NCBI GenBank assembly: GCA_026395405.1
Contig: JAPLYU010000001.1
Location: 210,493 to 250,864 of the forward strand
Direction of reading: 5' to 3'
Length of the DNA: 40,372 nt
Source: Candidatus Saccharimonadota bacterium
GTDB taxonomy: Bacteria > Patescibacteriota > Saccharimonadia > Saccharimonadales > Saccharimonadaceae
The notes under the pieces were generated by a model. It was given only the letters and a program-made list of their open reading frames with translations, was not told where the DNA came from and did not search any database. The position numbers were made by a program, and so were the translations under genes. Positions 6,981-14,064 of the stretch are shown here, piece by piece; the first letter of the stretch is position 1, and every line of letters starts with the position of its first letter.

Positions 6981-9391
6981 AATTTAATTATTCCAGCGTC
7001 CGCAGTGGAAAAGCTCGTATTAGCATAATTTTCAATAAAAACTGGATAATGATTTTATCGATTTCAGTTATATTATTATCGTGGTTGGGAATAATGATGT
7101 TGGCTTTGAAATCGCCGCTTGGCTGGGCTTTTATTGGCTTGGCGTCTGTACCGGCAATGATTGTGCAGTGGTATAACGGCGAATTAAAACACATCCCAAT
7201 CGCTTCGAGCTCAAAAACAATCGATGATGTTTTGTCGGGTGAGGTCTTGGGTAGACTATCTAAAAAACCATCTCCTCAAGAAGTCGCAACAATTATCAGC
7301 AAACTTCCGGGCGGGTATTTCTTTTCAGTTAGGTTTGGTATCGGATCGAAATTCCTGCAAGAATTAGCATCGGCCGACAGCAACGACATGCAAAAAGTTT
7401 GGGGTCTGGCGTGGGATTTACAAAAACAGACCGGCAGTAAAAATATATCTGCAGCTATTCTGATTGTTGCGATTCTTCGCAGTACTCCAAATTACCAAAC
7501 GCTAATCAGCCACTTGCAACTAGATGACAGCGATCTACTGCGGGGAATCGAATGGTACAATCATTTGCGCGAAATTATTGAAAAACACAGGCAACCTAAA
7601 CGTACCGGTGGGGTTGCAAGGGATTGGTCTTTTGGGTGGACTCCAATGCTAAATCGCTTTGGGTTACAAATGGGTGGTGATTCGGTTTTCCAATTGGTTG
7701 CACACGAAGAATCACTGGAACAACTGATGGGAATATTTAGCAAAAGAGGACGACAAAACGTCGTGCTAGTTGGGCAATCGGGTTCTGGAAAAACTGAAAT
7801 AGTCGAGGCTTTTGCATCGAGATTATTGGATGCCAGAGCAAAAGTGCCTAAAAATCTGCGGTTCAGGCAAGTATACAATCTGGACGCCGCCTCGCTTATT
7901 GCAGCTGCTCCAGACAGGGGCGGATTAGAGCAATTAATCCCGCGAGTTTTGGGCGAAGCATACAGCTCGAAGAATATTATTATTTGTTTGGATAATGCGC
8001 AACTATTTTTTGAAGATGGTATTGGATCGGTCGATATAACAAACGTACTGCTGCCAATTCTAAAGGCTGGTAATTTGCGAATGATTTTAACTGTTGATGA
8101 ACAACGTTTCTTGCAAATTGGCAAACGTAACCCCGAATTGGTTAATGCACTGAACCGGATTGTCGTTCCGCCAGCTAATCGTGACGAATCGATAAAGATT
8201 ATGCAAGACCAAACAATTATGGTTGAATTCCAAAATGATGTGACGTTTATGTATCAAGCACTCGTTGAAGCTTATCGACTGGGCGACCGTTACGTTCATG
8301 ACCAAGCTATGCCTGGTAAGGCTATAAAAATAATGGAGTCGGCGGCAAATTATGGTGACAGGGGGTTAGTATCTGCCGAATCAGTGCGACAAGCTATCGA
8401 AAAAACTATGGATATAAAGGTCAGTGTCGCAACTGACACGAATGAGCGTGAAAAACTGCTGAACTTAGAGGAATTAATCCACGGACGAATGATTAACCAA
8501 GTAAGAGCGGTTAACGTCGTCAGCGACGCCCTACGACGCGCCAGGGCTGGTGTTCGTAACCTGAACAGACCAATTGGCACATTCTTGTTTTTAGGTCCTA
8601 CGGGCGTTGGAAAAACCGAACTTGCAAAATCCTTGGCTGAAATCTACTTCAAGGGCGAAGATCATATTATCCGAGTCGATATGAACGAATATGTTGGGGC
8701 TGATGACGTAAACCGATTAATTGCCGATGGCGCTGATAACGCTAATAGTTTGACGGCGCGAGTGATGAAGCAGCCGTTTAGTGTAGTACTGCTGGACGAA
8801 ATTGAAAAAGCTCATACCAATGTGATGTCAACGCTTCTGCAGATGTTAGATGAGGGTATTTTGCGCGATATCAAAAACCGCGAAGTTAGTTTTCGAGATG
8901 CAATAATCGTGGCAACCAGTAATGCGGGTGCCGACAGGATTCGCGAGTATATAGATAGGGGATACGACATTCAGCAATTCGAGGATAAATTTGTCGATGA
9001 ACTTATCAGTAGCAACCAATTTCGCCCCGAATTTTTGAACCGTTTCGATGAAATCGTCATGTTCAGACCGCTAAACAAGTCGGAACTGCTGAAGGTTGTT
9101 GATTTGATGATTAACAGCGTTAATAAAACATTGGCGTTGCAAAAAGTCAGCGTCAAGGTTGCAGACGACGCCAAAGAATATCTGGTTGAAGCTGGTTATG
9201 ATCCGCGGCTGGGTGCACGTCCAATGCGACGGGTTGTCCAGCGGGCTGTCGAAAACACCGTTGCCAAGCAAATGCTATCTGGAACGGTTGAACCCGGAAG
9301 TGTCATTGAGATATCGTTGGACCAGGTCAAACAAATAATTGACTCCAAAGTTGCTGCAGATAAAATTGTCGAAGAAGAAAAAGTTAGTTAG
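6968..9391 (+). CDS. Membrane-anchored ClpC/ClpB-like double AAA+ ATPase
   Basis: About 807 aa from the chosen ATG (MDDLKFNYSS). An in-frame ATG at 6956 is possible, and extension to 6902 would lie wholly within the previous gene. Two adjacent hydrophobic segments (about residues 25-70) predict a membrane anchor, unusual for soluble Clp ATPases. A helical Clp-N-like region follows (130-200). The first AAA domain has Walker A GQSGSGKTE near 272, but its Walker B reads IIICLDNAQ, with Asn where Glu is expected. The second has Walker A GPTGVGKTE near 570 and intact Walker B VVLLDEIEKAH. The C-terminus holds the ClpB-type small domain (RLGARPMRRVVQR). Such enzymes unfold proteins, with or without a protease. 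Convergent 8-base overlap with the next gene. Confidence 0.85.
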   Translation: MDDLKFNYSSVRSGKARISIIFNKNWIMILSISVILLSWLGIMMLALKSPLGWAFIGLASVPAMIVQWYNGELKHIPIASSSKTIDDVLSGEVLGRLSKKPSPQEVATIISKLPGGYFFSVRFGIGSKFLQELASADSNDMQKVWGLAWDLQKQTGSKNISAAILIVAILRSTPNYQTLISHLQLDDSDLLRGIEWYNHLREIIEKHRQPKRTGGVARDWSFGWTPMLNRFGLQMGGDSVFQLVAHEESLEQLMGIFSKRGRQNVVLVGQSGSGKTEIVEAFASRLLDARAKVPKNLRFRQVYNLDAASLIAAAPDRGGLEQLIPRVLGEAYSSKNIIICLDNAQLFFEDGIGSVDITNVLLPILKAGNLRMILTVDEQRFLQIGKRNPELVNALNRIVVPPANRDESIKIMQDQTIMVEFQNDVTFMYQALVEAYRLGDRYVHDQAMPGKAIKIMESAANYGDRGLVSAESVRQAIEKTMDIKVSVATDTNEREKLLNLEELIHGRMINQVRAVNVVSDALRRARAGVRNLNRPIGTFLFLGPTGVGKTELAKSLAEIYFKGEDHIIRVDMNEYVGADDVNRLIADGADNANSLTARVMKQPFSVVLLDEIEKAHTNVMSTLLQMLDEGILRDIKNREVSFRDAIIVATSNAGADRIREYIDRGYDIQQFEDKFVDELISSNQFRPEFLNRFDEIVMFRPLNKSELLKVVDLMINSVNKTLALQKVSVKVADDAKEYLVEAGYDPRLGARPMRRVVQRAVENTVAKQMLSGTVEPGSVIEISLDQVKQIIDSKVAADKIVEEEKVS

Positions 9392-10025
9392 TTTTGTCTT
9401 TAAACACATGTTTGGCGGAGGTGTCTGAGATTAATTCGCGCACCTGATGGATGAATGGAAATTCAGGGAACATTTTTTGAAGTTTTTCAGCCCTTGCTGC
9501 GTGGCCAGCACGTAGTTCCTCGATTGTTTTTACGCCATGGTCCTGGACAAAAGTATTGGCGTCACCGGCCATAATATTGATAATCGCAGGTGTCAGCTTG
9601 TCGACGAAACGAACGAACCTAGCTTCGGGTTCAACCTGTTCTTCATATCGCTTTAATAATTGGGCAGTATGTGGTGGTAATTCATGCAATAGCCATTCAG
9701 CCGCTTCTTTTTCTGCCTTTTCTTTTTTTGCTCGGTCTTTGTCGCTTATACCAAAGGTCCAAGTATCGCCAACGTATGATTCGGGCAAGTCATGAACAAT
9801 GCTGTACTGAGCGACCAAACCGACATCTAACTCTGGATAGTAATCAGCGGCCATTTCGGTGGCGAGCAGCGCCAAGTGAAAACTGTGTTCGACATCGTTT
9901 TCGCGATCTCCACTTGGGTATCTGGGGGCTCGTTCGACTTTGGCAAATCTGACGGTCAGTCTGCTGAGGTCCAACAGGTAATCGTGGGCCTGTTTCGCAT
10001 CTTCATTTGAGTAATTATCAGACAT
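9384..10025 (-). CDS. HD-domain metal-dependent phosphohydrolase (YfbR-like)
   Basis: This 213-aa HD-superfamily protein likely removes phosphate from nucleotides or related substrates. The metal ligands are visible as NDVEHSFHLALLA (His near residue 47) and the HD pair in SIVHDLPESYVGDTW near 80. RFVDKLTPAIINIMAG near 150 carries the late Asp. This order matches the HD_3/YfbR 5'-deoxynucleotidase group, though substrate specificity is not decidable. TAGTAT at 10032-10037 ends 6 bases before the ATG, a leaderless arrangement. Its 3' end overlaps the convergent ATPase gene by 8 bases, leaving no terminator between them. Confidence 0.8.
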   Translation of the reverse strand: MSDNYSNEDAKQAHDYLLDLSRLTVRFAKVERAPRYPSGDRENDVEHSFHLALLATEMAADYYPELDVGLVAQYSIVHDLPESYVGDTWTFGISDKDRAKKEKAEKEAAEWLLHELPPHTAQLLKRYEEQVEPEARFVRFVDKLTPAIINIMAGDANTFVQDHGVKTIEELRAGHAARAEKLQKMFPEFPFIHQVRELISDTSAKHVFKDKTN

Positions 10026-10063
10026 AATCTAATACTAGCATAAATATAAGTTGGTACGGAATA

Positions 10064-10100
10064 TTGACAGACTATGCTACTACGTGGTACTATGTAGTAG
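10064..10100 (+). promoter_or_regulatory. Promoter and probable PadR operator
   Basis: A perfect -35 TTGACA (10064-10069) and a -10-like TACTAT (10088-10093) are separated by 18 bp. The imperfect palindrome CTACTAC...GTAGTAG covers the -10 region (10077-10100), with a further TGATACTATATA just downstream. Its position suits autorepression by the PadR protein encoded next. The leader is about 48 bases and carries AAAGGAG. Confidence 0.55.
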
Positions 10101-10147
10101 TAATAAGTGATACTATATACAAGACAATAAATGAAAGGAGAAACGAC

Positions 10148-10468
10148 TTGGAAAACATCACAGAAATGTTAAAAGGTGCGTTGGAAGGTTGTGTGTTGGA
10201 AATCATTGGCCGTGATACAACCTACGGCTATGAAATAACCCAGCAACTGCGCAAACTAGGCTTCACAGAAGTTGTAGAGGGCACGGTTTACACCATTTTG
10301 GTTCGGCTTGAAAGTAATAAACTAGTTAGCATCGAGAAAAAGCCGTCCGATATGGGACCGCCGCGCAAATTTTATACACTCACAAAAGATGGTCGTGAAG
10401 AACTACGACGCTTTTGGGCAAAATGGGACTTCGTGACATCGAAAATTAATGGACTAAAGGAGAAGTAA
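10148..10468 (+). CDS. PadR family transcriptional regulator
   Basis: This 106-aa winged-helix repressor begins LENITEMLKGALEGCVLEII and continues with YGYEITQQLRKLGF, the typical PadR first helix and recognition region. Then come EGTVYTILVRLE and PPRKFYTLTKDGREEL, forming the wing and the dimerisation helix. The start is TTG at 10148, set 7 bases after a strong AAAGGAG. Upstream extension in frame adds residues unlike PadR. The neighbour encodes a DUF1048 protein starting directly after the stop codon, a common PadR pairing. Autoregulation through the palindrome at 10077-10100 is inferred. The signal it senses is unknown. Confidence 0.88.
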   Translation: MENITEMLKGALEGCVLEIIGRDTTYGYEITQQLRKLGFTEVVEGTVYTILVRLESNKLVSIEKKPSDMGPPRKFYTLTKDGREELRRFWAKWDFVTSKINGLKEK

Positions 10469-10807
10469 ATGAGTAAAATTATAGATACAATTATTGGAAG
10501 CGTCGAAGATAAAAAAGAGTGGAGAGCGATAGAAAAGCGTGCAAAAGCTTTGCCGCATGACTATCGCGTTGCGTATGAAGAAATCAAGCACTATTTATGG
10601 AGAAGCTCGGGGATTACTACAATTGACGCTTTTAGGGTTTTGATAGACCTTTTTGAGGAAAGTGCAGCAAATGGCAGGCAAGTGTTGGAAATCACAGGCA
10701 ATGATGTGGCAGCATTTTGCGATGAACTTGTGAAAGGTGAAAAAACCTACTTTGAAAATCTGCGCAAGAAACTGAACAGCAATATTGCGAAAAAAATCGG
10801 AAAATAG
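10469..10807 (+). CDS. DUF1048 family protein
   Basis: This 112-aa, mostly helical protein starts immediately after the PadR stop (TAAATG). Family features seen: KKEWRAIEKRAKALPHDYRVAYEEIKHYLWRSSG at the N-terminus and EITGNDVAAFCDELVKGEKTYF near residue 75. DUF1048 proteins commonly accompany PadR regulators and their function is not established. There is no signal peptide or membrane segment, so it is probably a cytoplasmic cofactor or co-regulator. The AAGGAG before its ATG lies inside the padR end, so the two are translated together. Confidence 0.8.
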   Translation: MSKIIDTIIGSVEDKKEWRAIEKRAKALPHDYRVAYEEIKHYLWRSSGITTIDAFRVLIDLFEESAANGRQVLEITGNDVAAFCDELVKGEKTYFENLRKKLNSNIAKKIGK

Positions 10808-10841
10808 TCGATTTGGTATAGCGTTATGGCTGAAATTAGAA

Positions 10842-11264
10842 CTATTCTTGTAGTTTAAGTTGTTCTTGAAGGTATTCTTCGTAAAGTCTTGTGCAGTCAC
10901 CTTTGACTTTAACCGTTGGTAGAAATGTTTCCGCATCTTCCCAGACAAGTTGAGTGTAATCATCCGAACATATATGCGGTTCGCCGACCTTCACTTTTAC
11001 TAAATAATCATGCATAAATAATTTGAAATCATCGCGTTCACCATAGCCTTCATTTAGCAGGCAGATTGGCTCTAAGTCCACGCCTAATTTATATGTCCCG
11101 ATACGCTTAATCGTATCGGTATACGTTTCACCCGGTTCCATAAAATGGGATGGCAAGCTCCATACTAGCGGAAATTCTTTTTTTTTCGGCGATCGAAGTG
11201 CAAATAGTGTTTTATTGTCTTTTTTTATAACAACAGAAACGGCATGTTTAGTAGGTTTTTCCAT
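10842..11264 (-). CDS. Nudix-fold protein with a degenerate Nudix box
   Basis: This 140-aa protein has the Nudix fold order: KHAVSVVIKKDNKTLFALRS, WSLPSHFMEPGE, then the box region. The consensus box is Gx5Ex7REUxEExGU. Here the equivalent reads PGETYTDTIKRIGTYKLGV: the RE pair is RI, and the metal-binding EE is YK. Catalysis by the normal mechanism is therefore doubtful. It may be a binding or regulatory protein, as some degenerate Nudix domains are. A TATTAT box at 11271-11276 lies 6 bases before the ATG. It is convergent with the PadR pair. Confidence 0.65.
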   Translation of the reverse strand: MEKPTKHAVSVVIKKDNKTLFALRSPKKKEFPLVWSLPSHFMEPGETYTDTIKRIGTYKLGVDLEPICLLNEGYGERDDFKLFMHDYLVKVKVGEPHICSDDYTQLVWEDAETFLPTVKVKGDCTRLYEEYLQEQLKLQE

Positions 11265-11302
11265 AGAGTAATAATATCATAGGCTGCAATTTGAATAATT
11301 TC

Positions 11303-11443
11303 CATGGGCTGTCAGGCGGTCGCTTCGCTTCCTATTTCCGCTCAATCAACGAAAAAATGTAAACACTTTTTCGCTTCAATCGCTTCACGAACCGCGACTA
11401 TTTTTGCTTTGCAAAAAGTCGCTGATTCAATACGATCCAAGCA
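11303..11443 (-). repeat. tRNA-Arg(TCT) trailing element: T-arm copies with structured insert
   Basis: Read on the minus strand, after the tRNA trailer hairpin comes an antisense copy of this tRNA's T-arm (TTGAATCAGCGAC) and a sense copy (GTCGCGGTTCG), forming a hairpin at 11388-11430. An insert follows with a hairpin CGAAAAA/TTTTTCG (plus strand, about 11349-11373) and a GC-rich end. Last comes CAGCCCATGG, a weak match to the tRNA 3' T-arm and acceptor. The layout matches the elements after tRNA-His, tRNA-Arg(TCG) and tRNA-Lys. The 3' boundary is the weakest part. Confidence 0.5.
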
Positions 11444-11444
11444 T

Positions 11445-11485
11445 CAAAATAAATAAACCAACCGATGGCTGGTTTATTTATTTTG
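11445..11485 (-). terminator. Trailer hairpin of tRNA-Arg(TCT)
   Basis: A perfect 16-bp A/T-rich stem (11445-11460/11470-11485) with a 9-base loop. Its outer pairs use the CA of the tRNA's own CCA end. The descending strand is T-rich, so it can act as a rho-independent terminator and processing signal. Confidence 0.7.
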
Positions 11486-11559
11486 GTACCCTGGGCTGGA
11501 ATCGAACCAGCGACCTTAGGCTTAGAAGTCCTCTGCTCTATCCACTGAGCTACCAGGGC
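11484..11559 (-). tRNA. tRNA-Arg(TCT)
   Basis: On the minus strand the acceptor GCCCTGG pairs with CCAGGGT (G1-T72 pair), followed by ACCA. The anticodon loop CTTCTAA gives TCT. The anticodon stem GAGGA/GCCTA has mismatches at 27-43 and 31-39, so it is weak. The T-arm is GCTGGTTCGATTCCAGC. Structured partial copies of this tRNA lie on both sides: a D-arm copy upstream and a T-arm copy downstream. Confidence 0.9.
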
Positions 11560-11602
11560 ATGTATGGATATAAATTGGTACATTTATTCTGGTAAAGAAA
11601 TT

Positions 11603-11666
11603 CTCAGTGGATAGAGCTTGCTAATTATCTATCTTGGCGCTTCGCTTGGCACTGAGCTACCAGGGC
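11603..11666 (-). repeat. Partial 5' copy of tRNA-Arg(TCT) with fold-back D-arm
   Basis: On the minus strand, upstream of the tRNA, lies a 17-base exact copy of the tRNA 5' end (11650-11666 equals 11543-11559). It is interrupted in the D-loop by an insert (CCAAGCGAAGCGCCAA, then GATAGA) and followed by the antisense D-arm GCTCTATCCACTGAG (11603-11617). GATAGA and TCTATC, and CTCAGTG and CACTGAG, can pair. It looks like a mirror image of the T-arm elements found after tRNAs here. Confidence 0.6.
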
Positions 11667-11734
11667 GTACCTCTAGACATTATAGCAAATTAAAGAGAAA
11701 TATTAGTAGACTGTAGTTAAGTGTTGTAAAGAGG

Positions 11735-11764
11735 TAGACTATTCTAATCGGTAACTGTTATAAT
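11735..11764 (+). promoter_or_regulatory. Promoter of the tRNA-Gly/tRNA-His pair
   Basis: TATAAT at 11759-11764 lies 10 bases before the mature tRNA-Gly 5' end. TAGACT at 11735-11740 is an 18-bp-spaced -35 candidate. Transcription would start within a few bases of the tRNA. Confidence 0.6.
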
Positions 11765-11774
11765 ATAGCGGCAC

Positions 11775-11849
11775 GCGGGCGTCGTATAATGGCTAATATA
11801 CCTGCCTTCCAAGCAGGTGATGCGAGTTCGATTCTCGCCGCCCGCACCA
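11775..11849 (+). tRNA. tRNA-Gly(TCC)
   Basis: The acceptor GCGGGCG pairs with CGCCCGC, then ACCA. The anticodon stem CCTGC/GCAGG with loop CTTCCAA gives TCC. The T-arm is GCGAGTTCGATTCTCGC. It lies 7 bases before tRNA-His and is co-transcribed with it. Confidence 0.95.
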
Positions 11850-11856
11850 CGCGCAT

Positions 11857-11934
11857 GGCGGATGTAGCTCAGTTGGTTAGAGCATCGGGTTGTGGTTCCG
11901 AGGGTCGTGGGTTCGATTCCCATCATTCGCCCCA
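11857..11934 (+). tRNA. tRNA-His(GTG)
   Basis: The acceptor GCGGATG pairs with CATTCGC. The encoded G-1 faces discriminator C73, the identity pair of bacterial tRNA-His. CCA is encoded. The anticodon loop TTGTGGT gives GTG. The T-arm is GTGGGTTCGATTCCCAT. It is followed directly by the trailer hairpin, then a structured T-arm element. Confidence 0.95.
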
Positions 11935-11975
11935 AATTATATAAGGAAGTGTTTTACTTCCTTATTTAATTTGGG
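11931..11975 (+). terminator. Trailer hairpin of tRNA-His
   Basis: The stem CCCAAATTA...TAATTTGGG starts in the last tRNA bases (C73-CCA), continues through ATAAGGAAG/CTTCCTTAT, and has a loop of about 7 bases. It pairs the tRNA 3' end like the trailers of the Arg and Lys tRNAs. Confidence 0.7.
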
Positions 11976-12119
11976 ATGTTCGGGTGATTGAACCCACGAC
12001 ATCGTGGGTGAGAACTGCCAGTCGGCAGTTCGCAAGGCCGGAAGCCGGATGACGAATGTCACCGACTGAGGCGGGGTCGCGGAATTTTCTGAAAGAAAAT
12101 ATCTGTGACCGATTCCCAT
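11976..12119 (+). repeat. tRNA-His trailing element: split T-arm with structured insert
   Basis: In order: an antisense T-arm (TTGAACCCACGAC) and sense T-arm 5' half (TCGTGGGT), which fold back; an 8-bp stem GAACTGCC/GGCAGTTC with loop AGTC (12012-12031); GCAAGG; small hairpins CCGG/CCGG and TGAC/GTCA; and a stem GGTCGCGGA/TCTGTGACC (12075-12083/12102-12110) capped by ATTTTCT/AGAAAAT. It ends with CGATTCCCAT, a 10-base exact copy of the tRNA-His 3' T-arm (11914-11923). The insert breaks the tRNA copy in the T-loop. The same plan and shared stems recur after tRNA-Lys. Confidence 0.65.
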
Positions 12120-12137
12120 AATTTAGTTATTTTGTTG

Positions 12138-12143
12138 TATAAT
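12138..12143 (+). promoter_or_regulatory. -10 box upstream of the 12168 gene
   Basis: TATAAT lies 24 bases before the ATG at 12168. There is no clear -35 hexamer and no strong Shine-Dalgarno sequence. Confidence 0.4.
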
Positions 12144-12167
12144 ATAACCACAACCTAAATCAAGAAA

Positions 12168-12467
12168 ATGGATTTAAACAAACACATCGTTACAAACAGC
12201 ACCAGTAAACCATTTCACAGTAGCGGATTTGCCGAGGCTGCCAATGGAAATCATTTTGGAGCTGTATCAAAAACTTCATTCGAACAGCGACGTCAAATTG
12301 ATAGAACTAGGCAAGCGATACAAAATTACCAGCGGTCAGCTGTAGGCAATGCCTATGGAGCACTGCGAGCGAAACCAGTTCCGGTTGTTAGGCACATTGT
12401 AATAGGCCGAAGCGCACCTCGGGTGGCACCCGTACCACCTACTCGTCGTTATAATCCTTTTCCTTAG
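12168..12467 (+). CDS. Small basic hypothetical protein
   Basis: This 99-aa protein is not recognised. It is rich in Arg, Ser, Ala and Pro, has no hydrophobic segment, and ends in a Pro/Arg-rich tail (PRVAPVPPTRRYNPFP), so it may be partly disordered and could bind nucleic acid. Support for it being real: its own TATAAT box and an open frame that ends 4 bases into the convergent murA gene. Codon use is similar to neighbours. It could be lineage-specific. Confidence 0.5.
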   Translation: MDLNKHIVTNSTSKPFHSSGFAEAANGNHFGAVSKTSFEQRRQIDRTRQAIQNYQRSAVGNAYGALRAKPVPVVRHIVIGRSAPRVAPVPPTRRYNPFP

Positions 12468-13993
12468 ATTTCGCGTATTGTTTCGATATCAGCGCCAATG
12501 CTGTTAAGGCGATTGGCAAAATCTTCATAGCCACGGTTAATTGAATAAACATCGCGCAAAGTCGATTGTCCAGGTGCTGCCAACATGGCCAAGAAAATAA
12601 CAACAGATGGGCGAAGGGCGGGTGGTGATACTACATCTGCGGGTTTCCATTTAGTCGGTCCATTTATGTAAACACGATGTGGGTCGACTAGTTCAATCTG
12701 GGCGCCTAATTTACTTAGTTCGGTAAAATAGATTGCTCGATTTTCATATGACCAGTCATGCACCAGGGTTCGTCCTTTTGCAACTGTCGCGACTAGACCC
12801 ATTAACGGCAAGTTATCCATATTTATAGCTGGGAATGGCATACTGTGAAGCTTATCTTTTGGTGCGTGTAATTGAGATTGCTTGATGGTAATATCGGCCA
12901 GCCTGGTTCGCCCATTCCTGGCGGGGTACTCTTCACTTAGTTCGTAATTCAGGCCCATTCCTGCCATAGTTGCCATTTCTATTTCAAGATATTCGATAGG
13001 TGCCCGTTTAATAGTTATTTCGGAGTTTGTAACTATGCCAGCGGCAATTAAGCTCATAGCTTCGATTGGGTCCTCGGAAGGAGAATATTCAACATTTTTA
13101 TTAATATTTCTAACACCTCGAATTTCAAGAGTCGTAGTGCCAATGCCTTCGATATGTACGCCCAATTTTTGGACGAACAGGCAGATGTCTTGGACCATAT
13201 AATCCATACTGGCATTCCGTATTATTGTCGTTCCGTCGTACAATGCGGCGGCCATAACTATATTTTCGGTTACGGTATTACCTCGTTCAGTCAAAATTAT
13301 TGCATGGTCGAGCTTTTTTTTGCTGACGCTTACATTGTAGCGGTCACTAGTGGATTCGATATTTAATCCATACGGAGCCAAACCAGACATGTGGGGTTCG
13401 ACGGTACGGGTGCCCAAATCGCAGCCGCCAGCGAACGGCAAGCTGAATTCTTTATATTGGTTCAAAAGTGGACCTAAAAACATGATTACGCTGCGAGTAC
13501 GTTTGGCGGCATCAATATTCATTTCTGTCAGTTTTAACCTGGCTGGCGTAATAATTTCTAGGTCGTTTTTGTCATTCAGCCAACGAACTTTGACGCCAAT
13601 ACTTTGAAGTACCTCAATAATTCGGTAAACTTCTTCGATTCTGGCGACTCGTCGAAGGGTCGTTTTCCCATGGTTTAACAGACTGGCACATAGCAGACCA
13701 ACGGCCGCATTTTTGCTGGTTTTTACTTCGATTTCACCAGATAGTTTTTTCCCGCCATTGACGCGGAAATTGATTTTTCCAGACTGATTTAGGCTGACTA
13801 ATTCGCTTGAGAGAACCTCGCTGATACGGGCCAACATCTCAAGGCTGATATTTTGACCACCTTTTTCAATACGATTAATAGCACTTTGACTGGTCCCAAG
13901 GGCCTCAGACAGCTGAGTTTGAGTTAAACCTCTGGACAGTCTGGTCTCTTGGATCAGTTTACCAATTTTGGTTTTATAGGCATTCGCAGGCAT
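12464..13993 (-). CDS. murA: MurA-like enolpyruvyl transferase fused to an XRE HTH domain
   Basis: This 509-aa protein joins an XRE helix-turn-helix (residues 8-65, GLTQTQLSEALGTSQSAINRIEKG) to an EPSP-synthase-fold domain related to MurA, which makes enolpyruvyl-UDP-GlcNAc, the first committed step of peptidoglycan. MurA landmarks: TSKNAAVG near residue 88 (Lys22/Asn23 of E. coli), GGCDLGTRTVEPH near 195 (loop Cys115 and Arg120 kept), ALRPSVVI (Arg397) and YSINRGYEDF near the end. The FPTDMQAQ motif with catalytic Asp305 reads FPAINMDN, so that Asp is not in place. It may be a divergent enzyme or a regulatory paralog. Promoter TTGACT/17 bp/TATCAT lies 7 bases from the ATG, overlapped by TGATATA repeats that could be its own operator. 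Confidence 0.82.
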   Translation of the reverse strand: MPANAYKTKIGKLIQETRLSRGLTQTQLSEALGTSQSAINRIEKGGQNISLEMLARISEVLSSELVSLNQSGKINFRVNGGKKLSGEIEVKTSKNAAVGLLCASLLNHGKTTLRRVARIEEVYRIIEVLQSIGVKVRWLNDKNDLEIITPARLKLTEMNIDAAKRTRSVIMFLGPLLNQYKEFSLPFAGGCDLGTRTVEPHMSGLAPYGLNIESTSDRYNVSVSKKKLDHAIILTERGNTVTENIVMAAALYDGTTIIRNASMDYMVQDICLFVQKLGVHIEGIGTTTLEIRGVRNINKNVEYSPSEDPIEAMSLIAAGIVTNSEITIKRAPIEYLEIEMATMAGMGLNYELSEEYPARNGRTRLADITIKQSQLHAPKDKLHSMPFPAINMDNLPLMGLVATVAKGRTLVHDWSYENRAIYFTELSKLGAQIELVDPHRVYINGPTKWKPADVVSPPALRPSVVIFLAMLAAPGQSTLRDVYSINRGYEDFANRLNSIGADIETIREI

Positions 13994-14041
13994 TTAATCC
14001 ATGATATATCACCCATGATATAGAGTCAAGAGTGATATAAT
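13994..14041. promoter_or_regulatory. Divergent murA/glyA promoters with three TGATATA repeats
   Basis: TGATATA occurs at 14002-14008, 14016-14022 and 14033-14039, the first within the palindrome TGATATATCA. The repeats overlap the murA -10 and -35 (minus strand TTGACT, 17 bp, TATCAT) and the glyA -10 TATAAT (14036-14041). An XRE domain is fused to the adjacent MurA, so autoregulation and co-regulation of glyA is a reasonable inference. Confidence 0.5.
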
Positions 14042-14064
14042 TGAACGATTAGGAGGTGAAATTC

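Noticed and set aside
10064-10147. Longer PadR N-terminus starting at 10064
   Set aside because: The ATG lies in the -35 box. The TTG at 10148 has a strong Shine-Dalgarno sequence and matches the PadR start.
11300-12120. CRISPR array or IS element in the tRNA cluster
   Set aside because: Repeats are few, unequal and derived from adjacent tRNAs. There are no regular spacers, no transposase and no cas genes.
12001-12120. tmRNA or group I intron in the tRNA-His trailing region
   Set aside because: There is no tag-peptide frame, no acceptor pair made by the two ends, and no group I core seen. An intact tRNA lies upstream, so nothing needs splicing.
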